A stretch of DNA of 64,000 bases from Spirosoma sp. KCTC 42546 (GCF_006965485.1 NZ_CP041360.1:6242501-6306500); one strand, 5' to 3'; positions 36,540-44,766 are shown, numbered from the stretch's first letter. Notes: generated by a model not told the origin, from the sequence alone. Made by a program: numbers and translations.

Positions 36540-36555
36540 CGCGCGGGCGGCCCCG
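36540..36555 (+). repeat. 16-bp micro-element copy 1
   Basis: CGCGCGGGCGGCCCCG, flanked GAC^TTAC. Stem (C)CGC/GCGG, loop GCGG. It lies 20 bp after the DUF3276 stop. Confidence 0.75.
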
Positions 36556-36620
36556 TTACAAGTTACGATTTTACTGAATGATTTAGACTCTACTTCCTTA
36601 CTTGCTACAAATAACAGTTA

Positions 36621-36651
36621 GCCCTCGGCACCAATGCCGAAGGCTTTTTTT
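36621..36651 (+). terminator. Rho-independent terminator of the DUF3276 gene
   Basis: GCCCTCGGCA pairs with TGCCGAAGGC and is followed by seven T. The micro-element at 36652 sits directly after the T-tract. Confidence 0.85.
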
Positions 36652-36667
36652 GCGGTCCGCCGTAGCG
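36652..36667 (-). repeat. 16-bp micro-element copy 2
   Basis: On the minus strand CGCTACGGCGGACCGC after AAC. It sits between a TTTG (36649-36652) and the TATTTTTG box at 36672. Confidence 0.75.
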
Positions 36668-36671
36668 GTTG

Positions 36672-36679
36672 TATTTTTG
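36672..36679 (+). promoter_or_regulatory. -7 box of ychF
   Basis: TATTTTTG fits TAnnTTTG. A TTTG at 36649-36652 is 19 bp upstream, a correct -33 spacing, but only because micro-element copy 2 fills that spacer. Transcription would start near 36687, where the next hairpin begins. Confidence 0.55.
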
Positions 36680-36687
36680 CAAAAAAC

Positions 36688-36785
36688 AAAGAGCGAAAGA
36701 GTGCAAGAGCGAAAGAGCGGGCCGCCTAAGCGGTAAAGAGTACCCAAACGGGCTACTCTCTCGCTCTTGCACTCTTTCGCTCTTT
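36688..36785 (+). repeat. Gene-boundary inverted repeat, 25-bp perfect arms
   Basis: Arms 36688-36712 and 36761-36785 are perfect complements; the unit is GAGCGAAAGAGTGCAA. Pairing would continue across the micro-element at 36717-36732 if that were removed. The 3' arm ends 12 bp before the ychF ATG. Confidence 0.92.
36717..36732 (-). repeat. 16-bp micro-element copy 3, inside a hairpin arm
   Basis: On the minus strand CGCTTAGGCGGCCCGC after TAC and before TCT. Removing it rejoins AGAG to GTA, which extends the arm match to the AGAGTA complement on the other side. Confidence 0.75.
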
Positions 36786-36797
36786 CATAATTGAACT

Positions 36798-37898
36798 ATG
36801 GGACTTCAATGTGGAATCGTGGGTTTGCCAAATGTGGGTAAATCGACACTATTTAATGCAATTTCGAGCGGGAAAGCCGAAGCGGCCAACTATCCGTTCT
36901 GTACAATAGAACCTAATGTAGGGGTAGTAACCGTACCCGACGAACGCCTGGACCTGCTCGAAGGGCTGGTAAAACCCCAGCGCGTGGTGCCAACCATTAT
37001 CGAATTCGTTGACATTGCCGGTTTAGTAAAAGGCGCTAGTCAGGGTGCTGGGTTGGGCAATAAATTTCTGGCGAACATTAAGGAAGTCGATGCCATTGTT
37101 CACGTGGTTCGGTGTTTCGACGATGATAATATCGTTCACGTTGAAGGCAAAGTCAACCCAGTGTTCGACAAGGAGATCATCGATATCGAATTACAACTAA
37201 AAGATTTAGAGTCAGTTGATAAGAAAATTCAGCGTATCGACAAAGCTGCCCGTGTAGGCGATGCCAAAGCCAAGGCTGAACTGGAAATCCTGAAACTCTA
37301 TAAAACAGCGCTTGAGGCAGGTAAAAGTGCCCGTACCGTACAGGTGTCGCCCGAAGAACGAGAAGCTGCCATTGGCGATATTTCACTCATGACCGTGAAG
37401 CCCGTTATTTATGTGGCGAATGTAGACGAAGGCTCACTACCGAATGGGAATGTGTATTCAGATGCGCTTCAGGAAGCGGTAAAAGACGAAGGCGCTGAAG
37501 TAATTATTATCAGTGCGGGTATCGAATCGCAGATTGCCGAAATGGAAGACCCCGAAGAACGAGAGCTATTCCTGGGCGAGTACGGCCTTACAGAGTCCGG
37601 TCTAAGCAAACTGATCAAAGCCTCTTATAAACTATTGGGTTTGATTACCTACTTCACCGCGGGCGTGAAAGAAGTTCGTGCCTGGACAATTCACCGGGGT
37701 TGGAAAGCCCCACAGGCTGCGGGCGTTATTCACTCGGATTTCGAGCGGAAATTCATCCGGGCACAGGTCATGAAACTACCTGATTTCTCGCAGTTCAAAA
37801 CCGAAGCGGGCGTTCGTGAAGCGGGTAAACTGGCCGTAGAAGGCAAAGAATACGTTGTTCAGGACGGTGATATTATGGAGTTTCTGCACAGCGCCTAG
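36798..37898 (+). CDS. ychF: Redox-regulated ATPase YchF
   Basis: 366 residues, standard length. OBG-family P-loop GLPNVGKSTLFN, switch region EPNVGVV, DIAGLVKGAS, and the altered specificity motif VANVDE that gives ATP preference. The C-terminal TGS-like domain includes AWTIHRGWKAPQAAGVIHSDF. A ribosome-associated conserved ATPase. The junction repeat starts at the base directly after its TAG. Confidence 0.97.
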   Translation: MGLQCGIVGLPNVGKSTLFNAISSGKAEAANYPFCTIEPNVGVVTVPDERLDLLEGLVKPQRVVPTIIEFVDIAGLVKGASQGAGLGNKFLANIKEVDAIVHVVRCFDDDNIVHVEGKVNPVFDKEIIDIELQLKDLESVDKKIQRIDKAARVGDAKAKAELEILKLYKTALEAGKSARTVQVSPEEREAAIGDISLMTVKPVIYVANVDEGSLPNGNVYSDALQEAVKDEGAEVIIISAGIESQIAEMEDPEERELFLGEYGLTESGLSKLIKASYKLLGLITYFTAGVKEVRAWTIHRGWKAPQAAGVIHSDFERKFIRAQVMKLPDFSQFKTEAGVREAGKLAVEGKEYVVQDGDIMEFLHSA

Positions 37899-37983
37899 TT
37901 GGTGGCTGGTGGAGTAAGTGAAGTGGGTGGAGTAGTTGAGTGCGTACCTATGTACCCATTCCACTTACTCCACCAATCACCAA
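37899..37983. repeat. Gene-boundary inverted repeat abutting both stop codons
   Basis: Arms 37899-37928 and 37954-37983 (30 bp, four mismatches) with units such as GGTGGAGTAAGTGAAG. The left arm starts right after the ychF stop (37896-37898) and the right arm ends right before the convergent gene's stop (37984-37986). Confidence 0.88.
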
Positions 37984-39297
37984 TCATTTCCGTTTATTCA
38001 ACCCTATTTTCCGGTACGCAATTAACTGATCGGCGCGGGAAGCGGGTGGGCGATGGTACACAAAGACTTCATAGTCATTTTCGGTGGACGAATAGCTGCC
38101 TTCCATAAAATGCTCATCTACTTTGGGTGGTGAACCCGTGGTTTTCCCAATATAATCGTAGTTATATACGCCTTGTTTAAGCAGGATAGAGGCCCGATAG
38201 GCCCCCAGCAAGGCATCGAACGTCATGCGGTTACGGTCATTCAACTGCCAGAAATTGAATGCGCCATTCACGTATACATCCCAACCCTGTATTTCAGGTG
38301 TTTTAAGCGTAAAAACTGTCTCGATATAATCAGCGCCCGTAGCCCCATTGCCGGTTTCGCGATGGTCGATGACAAATTGACCATTGAAATCATCGCTCTG
38401 GATGTAAGGCCCCTGATTACGCGACCGATCGACCTGTACATAGACCACATTTCGGTCGGCAAGTCGGTCAATCCGATCAATATAGTTAGCGCGGGATAAT
38501 ACCGTTCGCGTATCAAAAAATCGGAATTCATTCCCCCCCGGCATGGTGTTACTCAGGTCAATCAGCCGATATTCAAGTGTCTGATCGAAGGCCTGTACAT
38601 TGGTGGGGCGCAGTCCCCGTAGTACGCGATCATCGCGGTAATTCTGGCGAATAACTACCTTAAAATCATCCTGTGGCGAAATCACCTGATACCCCCGGTA
38701 ATTAATATTCAGGTCAATTTGCTGATCGGAGAATTGGCGGGACGGGTCTGATGAGAATCGCGCTTCGGCAGCTACTGTTACCCGATTCTGGTACGTACTA
38801 AATCGCCGGGTAAAAATGATATTGTTTCGATTACGCTCGTCGTATACCACCAGCAGGTAATTACCGGGCAGTTTGACGCGGGGGAGCGTAAACCAATAAT
38901 GGTAATAGGGAATTTTGGTATTAATCGAGTTCTGGTATTCCGTAATGGGGCTATCGTTGTACTCGTAGGTAAACTCAATATCGTTCAAAATAGAGCGCTG
39001 CCAATCGGCATTGCAGTGAACAAGCCGGGCACGAAACGAACGGTAGTTGGCCGTCAGGTCGTCGAATTCGAGTTGAAGGGGCACCTGTTCATCCAGCGAA
39101 ATAACGGGCGGATTCAGCGTTAGGGATGGTGATGCGGCATTCCGATCAAGTTGGTTGGCACTAACCTGCGGAAACAGCAGCACCGTTTCAACTTTAGGAT
39201 CATAAATATGGTCAATCGTTTCAAGTTGCTGGCCCCTGAGCGGAGCCGTTAGTATCCCCAAAAACAAAACGGCAGATAATCTGGCAAGAACACGCAT
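37984..39297 (-). CDS. Type IX secretion system plug-domain protein (DUF5103)
   Basis: 437 residues from the ATG at 39297; a GTG 18 bp upstream is in frame. A signal peptide (ending LRGQQ) precedes the DUF5103 region: PVISLDEQVPLQLEFDDL, ARLVHCNADWQRS, then a C-terminal beta domain (WDVYVNGAFNFWQLND). The family is annotated as type IX secretion plug domain; it supports a Bacteroidota host. Confidence 0.88.
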   Translation of the reverse strand: MRVLARLSAVLFLGILTAPLRGQQLETIDHIYDPKVETVLLFPQVSANQLDRNAASPSLTLNPPVISLDEQVPLQLEFDDLTANYRSFRARLVHCNADWQRSILNDIEFTYEYNDSPITEYQNSINTKIPYYHYWFTLPRVKLPGNYLLVVYDERNRNNIIFTRRFSTYQNRVTVAAEARFSSDPSRQFSDQQIDLNINYRGYQVISPQDDFKVVIRQNYRDDRVLRGLRPTNVQAFDQTLEYRLIDLSNTMPGGNEFRFFDTRTVLSRANYIDRIDRLADRNVVYVQVDRSRNQGPYIQSDDFNGQFVIDHRETGNGATGADYIETVFTLKTPEIQGWDVYVNGAFNFWQLNDRNRMTFDALLGAYRASILLKQGVYNYDYIGKTTGSPPKVDEHFMEGSYSSTENDYEVFVYHRPPASRADQLIAYRKIGLNKRK

Positions 39298-39454
39298 CCA
39301 ATCTAATTTTAGCACAATGAAGTTAAAATGGAGTTAATAAGAAAACGCTATGGAATCCACTTGATTATACAAAGTTGTCAATGTCATCGGATTTAACCGT
39401 TGTTATCATCAGCAAAATCACGTATGATTATAGTCTACTCAGCAATACAGGCAT

Positions 39455-40399
39455 ATGGTCAATTATAATCCCAAAGACTGGTTTCGGTTTATCATTACGT
39501 TTAACCGAGCCGATACAGTACGCAAGCTACTGCCAATCTTAGTAGCCGTTGGCGTTTATTCATTCATTATTGTCCACTTGCTCGAACTATTTGATTTGAG
39601 CGAAAACCCGCACCTGAAGAACTTCTCGCTCATGCACACGCTGCTGAGTTTCGTTATTTCGATGTTGTTAGTCTTTCGCACAAACACCGCCTACGACCGC
39701 TGGTGGGAAGGACGAAAATTGTGGGGCTCATTGGTGAATAACTCCCGAAATCTGGCACTGAAACTAGACCAATTGCTGGAACCTGACCAAGTTGAAGCGC
39801 GCGAGTTTTTCCGGGCTATGGTTCCCAACTTCGCCTTCGCGCTCAAAAACCATCTACGGCAACAGCCATTCGAACGCGAGTTTACGGATGCATCTTCCTT
39901 TAGCATTCAATCGCTACGCTTGAATGAACACGTTCCTCAGCAGATTGCGCTGATTATCTTCGGCAAGATCAACGAATTACAGCGCCGGAATATCCTGATT
40001 CCCGAACACCTGATACTGCTGAATACAGAAGTCCAGTCGTTGATGGATATTTGTGGAGCCTGCGAGCGGATCAAAAACACGCCTATCCCCTTTTCGTACA
40101 GCTCGTTTATCAAGAAATTCATTTTCATCTATTGCCTGACACTACCCATCGGATACGTGTCAAACCTTCATTATCTGGTCATTCCGCTGGTCATATTCGT
40201 TTTTTATGTACTGGCCAGTCTTGAGATCATCGCCGAAGAAATTGAAAATCCATTTGGTACCGACGACAATGACCTGCCCCTCGATACCATCTGCAAGGGC
40301 ATTCATAAAACTGTAACGCAGTCGTTTGATCATAAACTTACGCTGGAACAGGCCGAGCAAATCAGCGAAAAACAAAAAGGATTTTCGTACGAGAAATAA
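39455..40399 (+). CDS. Bestrophin family anion channel
   Basis: 314 residues, about four membrane helices. The motif RTNTAYDRWWEGRKLWG and the C-terminal EEIENPFGTDDNDLPLD are the bestrophin/UPF0187 signatures. It forms a pentameric ion channel in the inner membrane. It is divergent from the T9SS plug gene. Confidence 0.93.
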   Translation: MVNYNPKDWFRFIITFNRADTVRKLLPILVAVGVYSFIIVHLLELFDLSENPHLKNFSLMHTLLSFVISMLLVFRTNTAYDRWWEGRKLWGSLVNNSRNLALKLDQLLEPDQVEAREFFRAMVPNFAFALKNHLRQQPFEREFTDASSFSIQSLRLNEHVPQQIALIIFGKINELQRRNILIPEHLILLNTEVQSLMDICGACERIKNTPIPFSYSSFIKKFIFIYCLTLPIGYVSNLHYLVIPLVIFVFYVLASLEIIAEEIENPFGTDDNDLPLDTICKGIHKTVTQSFDHKLTLEQAEQISEKQKGFSYEK

Positions 40400-40400
40400 C

Positions 40401-40437
40401 GCGTGTAGTGCCGACCGTCCCGGTCGGCACTACACGC
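40401..40437. repeat. Stop-to-stop hairpin, 17-bp perfect arms
   Basis: GCGTGTAGTGCCGACCG (40401-40417) pairs with 40421-40437 around a 3-nt loop. It fills the gap between convergent stops (40397-40399 and 40437-40439). GC-rich and probably a bidirectional terminator, though without a T-tract. Confidence 0.85.
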
Positions 40438-41495
40438 TACTCAAACAACCCCAATTGCCCCGCCGGACGGAACAAAGCCGTTGTAAGCTGTGGAGGCTGG
40501 CGATCACTAAGGAATTTCTGACAACCGATCCGGTGTAGTTGGGCGATATGCTGGGCATAGTTTCCCTGCCCCGACATGCGCGTTTTGAAGCGGGAATCGT
40601 TTAGTTGTCCCCCATGACAATCGGCAATCTGATTCAGAACGCGCTCGGCACGGTCGGGAAATGCTTGGTTGAGCCAATCGGTAAACAGAGGCCCAAGTGC
40701 TCCATTGAGTCTGACAATCGTGTAGGCAGACCAGCAAGCGCCTGCATCAGCTGCCTGTTCAATTAGTTTGGGAATTTCATGATCATTCAAACTGGGAATA
40801 ATCGGTGCTGTCATAACCCCTACCGGAACTCCAGCCTGATGTAATATGCGCATCGTTTTAAATCGTTGAGCTGCCGTAACTGTTCGTGGTTCCATCAACA
40901 GCCGCAGCTTTTCGGTTAAGGTGGTAATGGAAATGGCTACATTCACCAAGTTAAGAGCAGCCATGGATTTCAGAATATCTAAATCGCGGAGAATCAGGGC
41001 GTTTTTTGTAATGATCGAAACGGGGTTTCGGTAGTGTAGGCAGAGCGCCAGCATGCGTCGAGTAAGCTGGTACGCACGCTCGGCTGGCTGGTAGCAGTCG
41101 GTGTTGCCTGAAAAATGAATGACTACGGGTTTGTACGAACGCGACTGAAATTGTTTTTCAAGCAAATCAGGTGCGTTTTTCTTGACCATGATTTTGCTCT
41201 CAAAATCTAACCCGGCAGAAAAGCCCCAGTATTCATGGGTTGGGCGAGCATAGCAGTAGATACAACCGTGCTCGCAGCCTTGGTAGGGGTTGATCGACGC
41301 CGAAAAGCCTATATCAGGGCTATTCGGGCGACTAATAATCTGCTTAGGTTTTTCTTCGAAAAATTGCGTTTTTAACGCCGGATCGGGGAAATCATCATCG
41401 CCAAAATCAGCCCCTTCTTCCAGTTCATAGCGATGAGCCGCAAATGAATTAGCGGTATTGAACTGCGCTCCCCTGCCTTTTTTGTAGTCGCCCAT
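40437..41495 (-). CDS. PA0069-type radical SAM protein
   Basis: 352 residues. The 4Fe-4S motif CEHGCIYCYARPTHEYWG is preceded by SINPYQG, typical of the SplB-like PA0069 family. HFSGNTDCYQPAER and ITKNALILRDLD follow. The reaction is unknown. An AT-rich gap before the gene holds a long inverted repeat. Confidence 0.9.
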   Translation of the reverse strand: MGDYKKGRGAQFNTANSFAAHRYELEEGADFGDDDFPDPALKTQFFEEKPKQIISRPNSPDIGFSASINPYQGCEHGCIYCYARPTHEYWGFSAGLDFESKIMVKKNAPDLLEKQFQSRSYKPVVIHFSGNTDCYQPAERAYQLTRRMLALCLHYRNPVSIITKNALILRDLDILKSMAALNLVNVAISITTLTEKLRLLMEPRTVTAAQRFKTMRILHQAGVPVGVMTAPIIPSLNDHEIPKLIEQAADAGACWSAYTIVRLNGALGPLFTDWLNQAFPDRAERVLNQIADCHGGQLNDSRFKTRMSGQGNYAQHIAQLHRIGCQKFLSDRQPPQLTTALFRPAGQLGLFE

Positions 41496-41543
41496 AATCG
41501 TACAAATAAAACATAATTATAGTTTACTTGTACGATATTACTG

Positions 41544-41637
41544 GTTTATAGTTTACGGTATTCGGTTTACAGTAGGCTGACGCACCAGTATCTTCTTGCG
41601 TCAGCCTACCGTAAACCGAATACCGTAAACTATAAAC
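41544..41637 (-). repeat. Gene-boundary inverted repeat, 41-bp arms, one mismatch
   Basis: Arms 41544-41584 and 41597-41637 match at 40 of 41 pairs around a 12-nt loop. The unit is GTTTATAGTTTACGG. It starts 11 bp after the ABC-F stop and lies 48 bp before the radical SAM start (both minus strand). Confidence 0.93.
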
Positions 41638-41648
41638 GATAAATCAAC

Positions 41649-43631
41649 TTACGCTAACTTCTTCTCCCATTCTTCAGCTTCGAGCATAGCCATTTCCCAC
41701 TCATCCTGCAATTGATTGATTTGGGCGGTTACGTGTCGGTACTCGTCGTTCTTGGCCTGCATCAATTTGTCATCGCCATAGGTGGCTGGATTGGCAAGCT
41801 CGGTTTCAAGCCATTTTTTCCGTTCTTCCAGTTGGGCAATTTTGGTTTCCGATTCCTGCGCCTGGCGATTCAGGTTCTTAAGCGTCTTTTGCCATTCTTT
41901 CCGTTCATCGTCCGATGCCCGGCCATTGGTGGCCTTCCCATTTGTCGATTGCCCATTTGCAGTTGGCAATGGGCTCGTTACAGGCTGCATCTTGGAGTTA
42001 TCGACAGGTTGCTTCGATGGACCTATACCCTGTGCCTTACGCTCTTCCTGCCACCACTCATATTCATCGTAGGTTCCAGGATATTCTTTAATCTGCTCGT
42101 CTTCGATGTACCAGATTTTGTTGGCAATCTGCGATACGAAATACCGGTCGTGGGAAACAACCACATACGTGCCTTCGTATTGCTGCAAGGCCTGAATCAG
42201 GATATTTACCGACTGCATGTCCAGGTGGTTGGTCGGTTCGTCAAGCAGCAGGAAGTTTGCTTGTGAGAGCAATACCTTCGCCAGTGCCACACGCGATTTT
42301 TCTCCCCCCGACAATACTTTGATTTTCTTGAACACGTCATCGCCCGAAAACAAAAAGCAGCCAAGTACCCCACGCAATTCCCCATCCGACTTGGTCGGGT
42401 TTGCCTGTTTGAGTTCTTCAAGCATTGAATCCTCCACCCGAAGCGACTCTAACTGGTGCTGGGCGTAAAAGCTGAACGAGACATTATAGCCTAAAACGCG
42501 TTCGCCATCAATGGGTTCTGAACCCGAGATGATGCGCAATAGCGTCGATTTACCGCGTCCGTTAGCACCAATTAAGGCCACTTTATCGCCCCGTTCGAGA
42601 CGGGCTGTTGAGTGAGTCAGGATTCGTTTTTCGCCGTAGGCCTTCGAGATATCGTCTAAGTGTAGAATATGCCGACCGGGCTGCTGCGAGAAGTTAAACT
42701 TAAAATTAACCCGAGCATTGCTATCGATCACATCATCGACAAGCTCCATGCGTTCGAGTTGTTTAACCCGGCTCTGGGCTTGTTTAGCCTTCGAGGCTTT
42801 CGCCTTAAATCGTTCGATAAAACGCTCGGTTTGCCGAATTTTAGCCTGCTGGTTTTCAAAAGCCCCCTTCTGAATCTCGTTTCGGAGGGCCTTCTCTTCC
42901 ATATAGTACGAGTAATCGCCAGCATAATAATTCAGTTTCGCCCCCGACACTTCAACAATCGTATCGACCACATTATCAATGAATTCCCGGTCGTGAGAAA
43001 CAACAATTACGGATCCTTCGTAGTTCTGAACGTATTTTTCAACCCACTGAATGGAGGGTAAGTCCAGGTGGTTGGTCGGCTCATCAAGCATAAGCAACGA
43101 CGGTTTTTCCAGCAGCAGTTTTGCCAGCATCACGCGCATTCGCCATCCCCCGGAGAATAACTTCAAAGGCCTATGCAGATCATCTGTCGAAAAGCCAAGC
43201 CCTTCCAGAATCTCTTCGGCTCTGGACTGGATGGTATAGCCATCCAGCGCATCGAATTCCTCCTGCGCCTTGCCTAATTTATCTACCAGATCGTCGGTAT
43301 AATCAGTCTCCATTTTATGGAGCAACTCCTCAATCTTAATTTGCAATTCATTTTGCCGGGCAAACGCCTGCATTGCCACGGAGAGAATTGATTCGTCGGT
43401 CTGGTATGAAAGCAGATCCTGGTTCAGGAAACCGATCGATACATCTCCTGCTTTGGAGATTGTCCCCCCATCGGGCTGGTATTCGCCATTAATAATTCGA
43501 AGTAGTGTCGATTTGCCGGTACCATTGAGGCCGATCAGACCGATTTTCTGGTTGGGCTTGATATGAAGCGAGGCATTATCGTAAAGCGCCCGGCTTCCGA
43601 GGTAATATGAGAGGTTTGTGATGGAAATCAT
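41649..43631 (-). CDS. ABC-F family ATPase
   Basis: 660 residues from the ATG at 43631. Two ABC domains: Walker A GLNGTGKSTLL and GANGRGKSTLL, signatures LFSGGWRMRV and LSGGEKSRVAL, Walker B LLMLDEPTNHLD and FLLLDEPTNHLD. The linker between domains is of the ABC-F type, and a C-terminal coiled coil (~600-655) follows. No membrane segments: it is a ribosome-associated translation factor like Uup or YdiF, possibly antibiotic-protecting. Confidence 0.95.
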   Translation of the reverse strand: MISITNLSYYLGSRALYDNASLHIKPNQKIGLIGLNGTGKSTLLRIINGEYQPDGGTISKAGDVSIGFLNQDLLSYQTDESILSVAMQAFARQNELQIKIEELLHKMETDYTDDLVDKLGKAQEEFDALDGYTIQSRAEEILEGLGFSTDDLHRPLKLFSGGWRMRVMLAKLLLEKPSLLMLDEPTNHLDLPSIQWVEKYVQNYEGSVIVVSHDREFIDNVVDTIVEVSGAKLNYYAGDYSYYMEEKALRNEIQKGAFENQQAKIRQTERFIERFKAKASKAKQAQSRVKQLERMELVDDVIDSNARVNFKFNFSQQPGRHILHLDDISKAYGEKRILTHSTARLERGDKVALIGANGRGKSTLLRIISGSEPIDGERVLGYNVSFSFYAQHQLESLRVEDSMLEELKQANPTKSDGELRGVLGCFLFSGDDVFKKIKVLSGGEKSRVALAKVLLSQANFLLLDEPTNHLDMQSVNILIQALQQYEGTYVVVSHDRYFVSQIANKIWYIEDEQIKEYPGTYDEYEWWQEERKAQGIGPSKQPVDNSKMQPVTSPLPTANGQSTNGKATNGRASDDERKEWQKTLKNLNRQAQESETKIAQLEERKKWLETELANPATYGDDKLMQAKNDEYRHVTAQINQLQDEWEMAMLEAEEWEKKLA

Positions 43632-43662
43632 GGATGCAAATTTACCAAAAAAAGAACGGATA

Positions 43663-43695
43663 CTTGCGTTCTTAAATTCCAAACGGTTATATTTG
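43663..43695 (+). promoter_or_regulatory. Promoter of tRNA-Thr
   Basis: CTTG (43663-43666), 21-bp spacer and TATATTTG (43688-43695) fit the Bacteroidota consensus well. Transcription would begin near 43702, inside micro-element copy 4. Confidence 0.65.
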
Positions 43696-43698
43696 CAC

Positions 43699-43714
43699 CG
43701 CACCGGCGGCCCGG
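43699..43714 (+). repeat. 16-bp micro-element copy 4, at a tRNA transcription start
   Basis: CGCACCGGCGGCCCGG, flanked CAC^TCGC. It is 3 bp downstream of the -7 box, so the tRNA precursor would begin within it. Confidence 0.75.
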
Positions 43715-43742
43715 TCGCAAAAGCCACTAAAGGCAGTCATAA

Positions 43743-43815
43743 GCCTCCTTAGCTCAGTTGGTAGAGCACTTCATTCGTAATGAAGGGGTCGTAGGTTCAA
43801 GTCCTATAGGAGGCT
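43743..43815 (+). tRNA. tRNA-Thr (anticodon CGT)
   Basis: 73-nt cloverleaf: acceptor GCCTCCT/AGGAGGC, D arm AGCTCAGTTGGTAGAGC, anticodon arm CTTCA-TTCGTAA-TGAAG with anticodon CGT, T arm GTAGG-TTCAAGT-CCTAT. CCA is not encoded. It marks the border between the orderly core region and the eroded accessory region. Confidence 0.95.
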
Positions 43816-43828
43816 CAACTTTTGAATC

Positions 43829-43862
43829 AAGCACTTAACAAATACGTTAAGTGCTTTTTTTT
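43829..43862 (+). terminator. Terminator of tRNA-Thr
   Basis: AAGCACTTAAC (43829-43839) pairs with GTTAAGTGCTT (43846-43856), followed by a T-run. Confidence 0.88.
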
Positions 43863-44138
43863 GTAAGATTGCAAAACATTTTGATGGGTTGATTTCAGAC
43901 TAAACAATCGCCTGCCAAGCAAGTAGATTTATTAAAAACGAGTGGGCAGAGCCAACAAGCTTACTCACAATTATGATAGTAAAGGCTATCAAGATATTTC
44001 AGCCAATGCTTGTTGGCTTAGTCAAGCCGCTTGGTCTCCTCGACGCTATTGCCATTATGTTTTAACTAAAAAGTTCGGAGTAGTTAAAGCCCATGACAGC
44101 GACAATTAATATATTGGCACTTATACAACTAGTTCGTC
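43863..44138. other. Intergenic stretch, no confident gene
   Basis: A 55-codon frame from GTG at 43942 to TAA at 44107-44109 exists but I recognise nothing in it. GCCAACAAGC near 43950 and its complement near 44009 form a 10-bp inverted repeat inside that frame. It may be a gene remnant next to the tRNA. Confidence 0.3.
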
Positions 44139-44692
44139 ATGCTTGACACTCTCAAAAAGACGACACAATTAGATGGAGATGCTTGGTTGTCATTCAGCAA
44201 TATTGTGACTCACCAGCAATTGATGAAAGGCGAAACTCTAGTACAGCCTGGCCAAATTTGTAGGCATATATTCTTCCTGCAAACTGGACTTATACGGAGT
44301 TTTTATCTTAAAGAAGGGGATGAACGGAATGTAGCGTTTAGTCTTGAAAACTCGTTTCTAACGGACTTGAAAAGTTTGCGTAATCAGGAGCCAAGCGAAC
44401 TAACTATCCAAGCACTTGAGCCCTCACTAGTGCTGAAAATGGCCAAAATAGACCTGATTAATCTGTATCAGCGTCTCATCAGATTGAAGCTTTAGGCAGA
44501 AAGTTAGTAGAGTCTTTTTTAGAAGAGCAGGAGGAATACGCGTCTTGGTTTACCTTGTATTCGGCTAAAGAACGCTATGATTTGTTAATTCAAAAGAAGC
44601 CTGAGTTAATTGAAAGACTTCCGTTGGGTCAATTGGCATCTTTCTTAGGAATTCGCCGGGAAACATTAAGCCGAATCCGTCGCTTGAAGTAA
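44139..44692 (+). pseudogene. Crp/Fnr family regulator, frameshifted
   Basis: The first frame (44139-44495) encodes a cyclic-nucleotide-binding-like domain (GETLVQPGQICRHIFFLQTGLI...). The same protein continues in another frame as HQIEALGRKLVESFLEEQ and ends in the helix-turn-helix LGQLASFLGIRRETLSRIRR, with stop TAA at 44690-44692. A single indel near 44475 separates them. The full-length product would be ~185 residues. It could be a sequencing error, but neighbouring genes are also broken. Confidence 0.85.
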
Positions 44693-44766
44693 TGCTTTTT
44701 TGACTTTTGTCACACATTTTTCGCTTACGGGCTGTCTACTTTTGCTTCCATTAAACTATAGAAGCA

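Noticed and set aside
41712..42266. 184-codon plus-strand frame
   Set aside because: Antisense to the ABC-F gene; no coding character of its own.
43743..43815. attachment site for an integrated element
   Set aside because: I found no second copy of the tRNA 3' end in the window and no integrase gene.
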